From NCBI GenBank assembly GCA_005502925.1, contig SCPD01000003.1, positions 248,001 to 312,000 on the forward strand: a stretch of DNA of 64,000 nt, in the 5' to 3' direction. Below the pieces are notes generated by a model. The model saw nothing but the letters and a program-made list of their open reading frames with translations. It searched no databases and was not told where the DNA came from. The number at the start of each line of letters is the position of its first letter. Position 1 is the stretch's first letter. The position numbers and the translations under genes were made by a program. Of this stretch, positions 61,783 through 64,000 are shown one piece after another. The DNA comes from Rhizobiales bacterium Y(2018) (GTDB lineage Bacteria > Pseudomonadota > Alphaproteobacteria > Rhizobiales > Aestuariivirgaceae).

Positions 61783-62997
61783 ATGTCTCTAAGTCCAATC
61801 CGTGCCTTCAGAATCGCCATTCTGGCCGGCGCTCTCTCGGTCTTTGCCGGCGCCGCTCTGGCGCAGGATGCCTGCCTCACCAACCAGCCCGGCGCTCTGC
61901 CGGCCGATTCCAAGGCGCTGCTCGAAAAGGAGCTCCCGGCCGATGCGCAAGCGGGCTTCGAAGGGTATGGCAGCCCGGTGGTGGCGAGCCCCTTCGCGAC
62001 CTTCAAGCCGGCGCATGAGAAGCCCTTCGTCATCGGCTACAATAATTCCTTCTCCGGCAATGCCTGGCGCGCCGCGGCCCTGGCGCAGCTCGAAAGCGAC
62101 GTCGAGAAATACAAGAAGCTCGGCCTCGTCAAAGACCTGATCGTCACCGACTCCAACGGCGACATCTCGACCCAGATCCAGCAGATGCTCTCGATGATCC
62201 AGCGCGGCGTCGATCTCATCATCTCGATCCCAGGCTCGCCCACCGCGATGAACGGAGTCATCGACGAAGCCTTCGCCGCCGGCATTCCGGTGATCACGCT
62301 TGCAGCACCAGTGACGACCGCCAATGCGATCAATGTCGACACCAATGGCTATCTGATCGGCAAGACGATGGCGCTGGGCCTTGTCCAGAAGCTCAACGGC
62401 AAGGGCAATATCCTCACCATCCAGGGCATCCCCGGCACGTCCGGCAGCGAACTCATCAAGGCCGGCGGGGCCGCGGTGTTCAACAACTGTCCGGATATCA
62501 AGATCGTCGCCGATCTCGTCGGCCAGTGGTCGAATTCGACGGCGCAGACGGCGGTACTGCAGCAGCTCTCGACCAATCCGACCGAGATCGCCGGCATCTG
62601 GCAGCAGGGCTCGATGTTCATGGGCACGATCAACGCGCTCGAGCAGGCCGGCCGTCCGATCATCCCGGTGACCGTCGGCAATCCCGACCAGAACGCGCTC
62701 GCCTACTGGCATGACAATCTCGACAAGGGCTTCAGCACGGTGGGCTCGTCCAACGCGCCGGGCGCCGGCATGGATGTCGTCTTCCGCACCGGCATGCGCG
62801 TGCTTCTGGGCCAGGGCCTCAAGGTGAGCAATGTCGTGGTGCGCCCGCCGCTCATCACCGCCGAAACGTTGAAGGACTGGTACAAGCCGGACTTCACCGT
62901 CAACTCCACCGGCGTCGGCGAGCCGCCCCCGGGCACCTGGATGCCCGACAGCATCCTCGATGGCTATTTCACCAGCCCCGCGGCTTTGCCACAGTAA
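61783..62997 (+). CDS. sugar-type ABC binding protein without adjacent permease
   Basis: A 404-aa periplasmic protein (Peripla_BP_4-like). Signal peptide (RIAILAGALSVFAGAALAQ), then an unusually long 50-residue N-terminal segment with a Cys (QDACLTNQPG) before the first strand VIGYNNSFSGNAW. A second Cys (NNCPDIKIV) could form a disulfide with it. GGGAGG 6 nt before ATG. A 131-bp gap with a possible promoter separates it from URC4. No permease or ATPase follows within the window; it may use the upstream importer or one encoded further right. Confidence 0.9.
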   Translation: MSLSPIRAFRIAILAGALSVFAGAALAQDACLTNQPGALPADSKALLEKELPADAQAGFEGYGSPVVASPFATFKPAHEKPFVIGYNNSFSGNAWRAAALAQLESDVEKYKKLGLVKDLIVTDSNGDISTQIQQMLSMIQRGVDLIISIPGSPTAMNGVIDEAFAAGIPVITLAAPVTTANAINVDTNGYLIGKTMALGLVQKLNGKGNILTIQGIPGTSGSELIKAGGAAVFNNCPDIKIVADLVGQWSNSTAQTAVLQQLSTNPTEIAGIWQQGSMFMGTINALEQAGRPIIPVTVGNPDQNALAYWHDNLDKGFSTVGSSNAPGAGMDVVFRTGMRVLLGQGLKVSNVVVRPPLITAETLKDWYKPDFTVNSTGVGEPPPGTWMPDSILDGYFTSPAALPQ

Positions 62998-63018
62998 GGC
63001 GCCTTACTCTGCCTCTTC

Positions 63019-63047
63019 GCGCGGCGGCGGCATCCCTGCCGCCGCGC
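63019..63047 (+). promoter_or_regulatory. GC hairpin after the binding-protein gene
   Basis: Perfect 10-bp stem GCGCGGCGGC/GCCGCCGCGC, 9-nt loop, then pyrimidine-rich CTTCCCTCTT. May be a weak terminator or an mRNA stabiliser, as after the family 5 binding protein. Confidence 0.55.
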
Positions 63048-63071
63048 CTTCCCTCTTGTACGGATGACACC

Positions 63072-63869
63072 ATGCCGAACACTTATCTCGCCAAAGCCAT
63101 CGCCCTCCTCCAGGAAGTGGAGGCGACGCAAAGCGCCCAGATCGCCACTGGCGCACAATGGATCGCCGATACGATCCAAGCCGACGGCATGGCGCATTTC
63201 TTCGGCGCCGGTCATTCGCATATGGCGCTCGAGGAAGTGTTTCCCCGCAATGGCGGGCTGATCGGCCTGCATCCGCTTTCCGAGCTGGCGCTCTCCTATT
63301 ACACGCCGGTGGTCGGCAATTCCGGCATCTATCAGATGCGCTTCTTCCAGTCGGTCGAGGGCCTGGGCGAAATCATCTGGAAGAACTATCGCTTCAAGAA
63401 AACCGATTGCTTCGTCGTCTACACCAATACCGGCGTCACCAAGGTCGCCCTCGACATCGCCACTTTCGCCAAGGCGGAAGGCATGCGTGTCATCGCGGTC
63501 ACCTCGCTCAAACATGCCGCTGCCACCGGCACCGAGCATAAGGGCGGCAAGCGCCTGCATGAAATCGCCGATCTCGTCATCGACAATTGCTCGGTGGTGG
63601 GCGACGCGATGGTCGAAATTCCCGGCCTCGAGGACAAAGCGGGGGCGGGATCGAGCATCACCAGCATCGCCATCACCAATGCGCTCGCGACCGAAACCGC
63701 GCTCGAGCTTTCGCGGCGTGGATTGAAACCCATGGTGCTGCCCAGCCCCTATTTCGAAGGCACGCCTGAAGGCAACGCCAGGCGGGCGCGCGCCGAGAAG
63801 CGCTGGGACGAATGCATGGACGAATATTCGCGCCGTTATGCCGACATGTTCCTGCGCGGCAAGGCCTGA
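63072..63869 (+). CDS. SIS-domain sugar isomerase-like protein (UPF0309 type)
   Basis: A 265-aa phosphosugar-binding protein. SIS motifs: MAHFFGAGHSHMALEEVFPRNGG (first loop), DCFVVYTNTGVTKVALDIATFA (phosphosugar loop) and VIAVTSLKHAA. C-terminal region DKAGAGSSITSIAITNAL matches the 'sugar isomerase domain-containing' family. Such proteins bind or isomerise phosphorylated aldoses/ketoses in the cytoplasm. Followed 9 bp later by an oxidoreductase gene. Confidence 0.88.
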   Translation: MPNTYLAKAIALLQEVEATQSAQIATGAQWIADTIQADGMAHFFGAGHSHMALEEVFPRNGGLIGLHPLSELALSYYTPVVGNSGIYQMRFFQSVEGLGEIIWKNYRFKKTDCFVVYTNTGVTKVALDIATFAKAEGMRVIAVTSLKHAAATGTEHKGGKRLHEIADLVIDNCSVVGDAMVEIPGLEDKAGAGSSITSIAITNALATETALELSRRGLKPMVLPSPYFEGTPEGNARRARAEKRWDECMDEYSRRYADMFLRGKA

Positions 63870-63878
63870 GGAGAACCT

Positions 63879-64000
63879 ATGGACTATCAAGCAGATGTGG
63901 TGGTGGCGGGCGCCGGCAGCGCCGGCATGGTGGCGGCGATCGCCGCCGCCCGCAACGGCGCCCGGACAATCCTCATCGAGCGCGGCGGGTTTCTCGGCGG
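63879..64000 (+). CDS. FAD-dependent oxidoreductase (5' part only)
   Basis: The first 40 codons of a gene cut by the right edge. The start ATG 63879 follows GAGGAG. The N-terminus DVVVAGAGSAGMVAAIAAAR is a clear FAD-binding dinucleotide fold (GxGxxG), followed by IERGGFLGG, which is typical of the FAD-dependent oxidoreductases of the sugar-catabolic 'GGxLGG' group. Family beyond that cannot be judged. Confidence 0.8.
   Translation, partial: MDYQADVVVAGAGSAGMVAAIAAARNGARTILIERGGFLG

Overview
The window is GC-rich, densely coded DNA. Its gene content points to an alphaproteobacterium, most likely of the Hyphomicrobiales (rhizobia and relatives): many ABC importers for amino acids, peptides, polyamines and sugars, many GntR, LysR, LacI and TetR regulators, an ectoine synthase, and three intergenic palindromic repeats of the kind scattered through rhizobial genomes. 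This placement is inference; there is no rRNA or other marker gene here. No tRNA, rRNA, CRISPR array, transposase or integrase was seen.

Region A (1-19135, minus strand) is one uninterrupted operon for an extracellular contractile injection system (eCIS), a phage-tail-like device. In transcription order it holds: sheath, tube, T4-type baseplate protein with two CxxC pairs, proline-rich protein, Pvc16-type tail cap, AAA+ ATPase, a 72-aa protein, two DUF4157 (HExxH) proteins that are the best cargo/toxin candidates, CIS-tube adaptor, LysM-like protein, gp27-like hub, gpV-like spike, a 91-aa protein, gp25-like wedge protein and two large baseplate proteins, the last cut by the window edge. Gaps are 43 bp or less and several starts overlap the previous stop. 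No fibre, tape measure or PAAR tip is visible; they may lie beyond position 1.

Region B (19136-20240) is a 525-bp intergenic stretch with a candidate eCIS promoter and a composite palindromic repeat, followed by dps and a terminator-like hairpin.

Region C (20300-35458) is catabolic. A GntR/FCD regulator, an enolase-superfamily enzyme, a DoeB-like deacylase and a complete dipeptide-type ABC importer share an identical 14-bp operator-like site found in front of two of the genes. A LysR gene is divergent from an orphan ectoine synthase, followed by a Tat-exported amidase, a three-domain RidA protein, a class V aminotransferase-like protein and a LuxR regulator.

Region D (35484-53705) holds an aminotransferase divergent from a polar amino-acid ABC importer with an inositol-monophosphatase-like gene, a PotABC-type importer lacking a binding protein next to a dimethylglycine dehydrogenase-like enzyme, an XRE-cupin regulator, a D-amino-acid-type PLP enzyme, an M81 peptidase-like protein, an SDR, NagA, and a TetR gene divergent from two membrane-protein genes across a 46-bp near-perfect palindrome.

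Region E (53834-64000, plus strand) is a LacI-controlled sugar or nucleoside catabolic locus: ribose-type ABC importer, phosphotriesterase-like hydrolase, glutamine-amidotransferase-like protein, PfkB kinase, URC4/urg3 protein, a second sugar-binding protein, a SIS-domain protein and the start of an FAD-dependent oxidoreductase.
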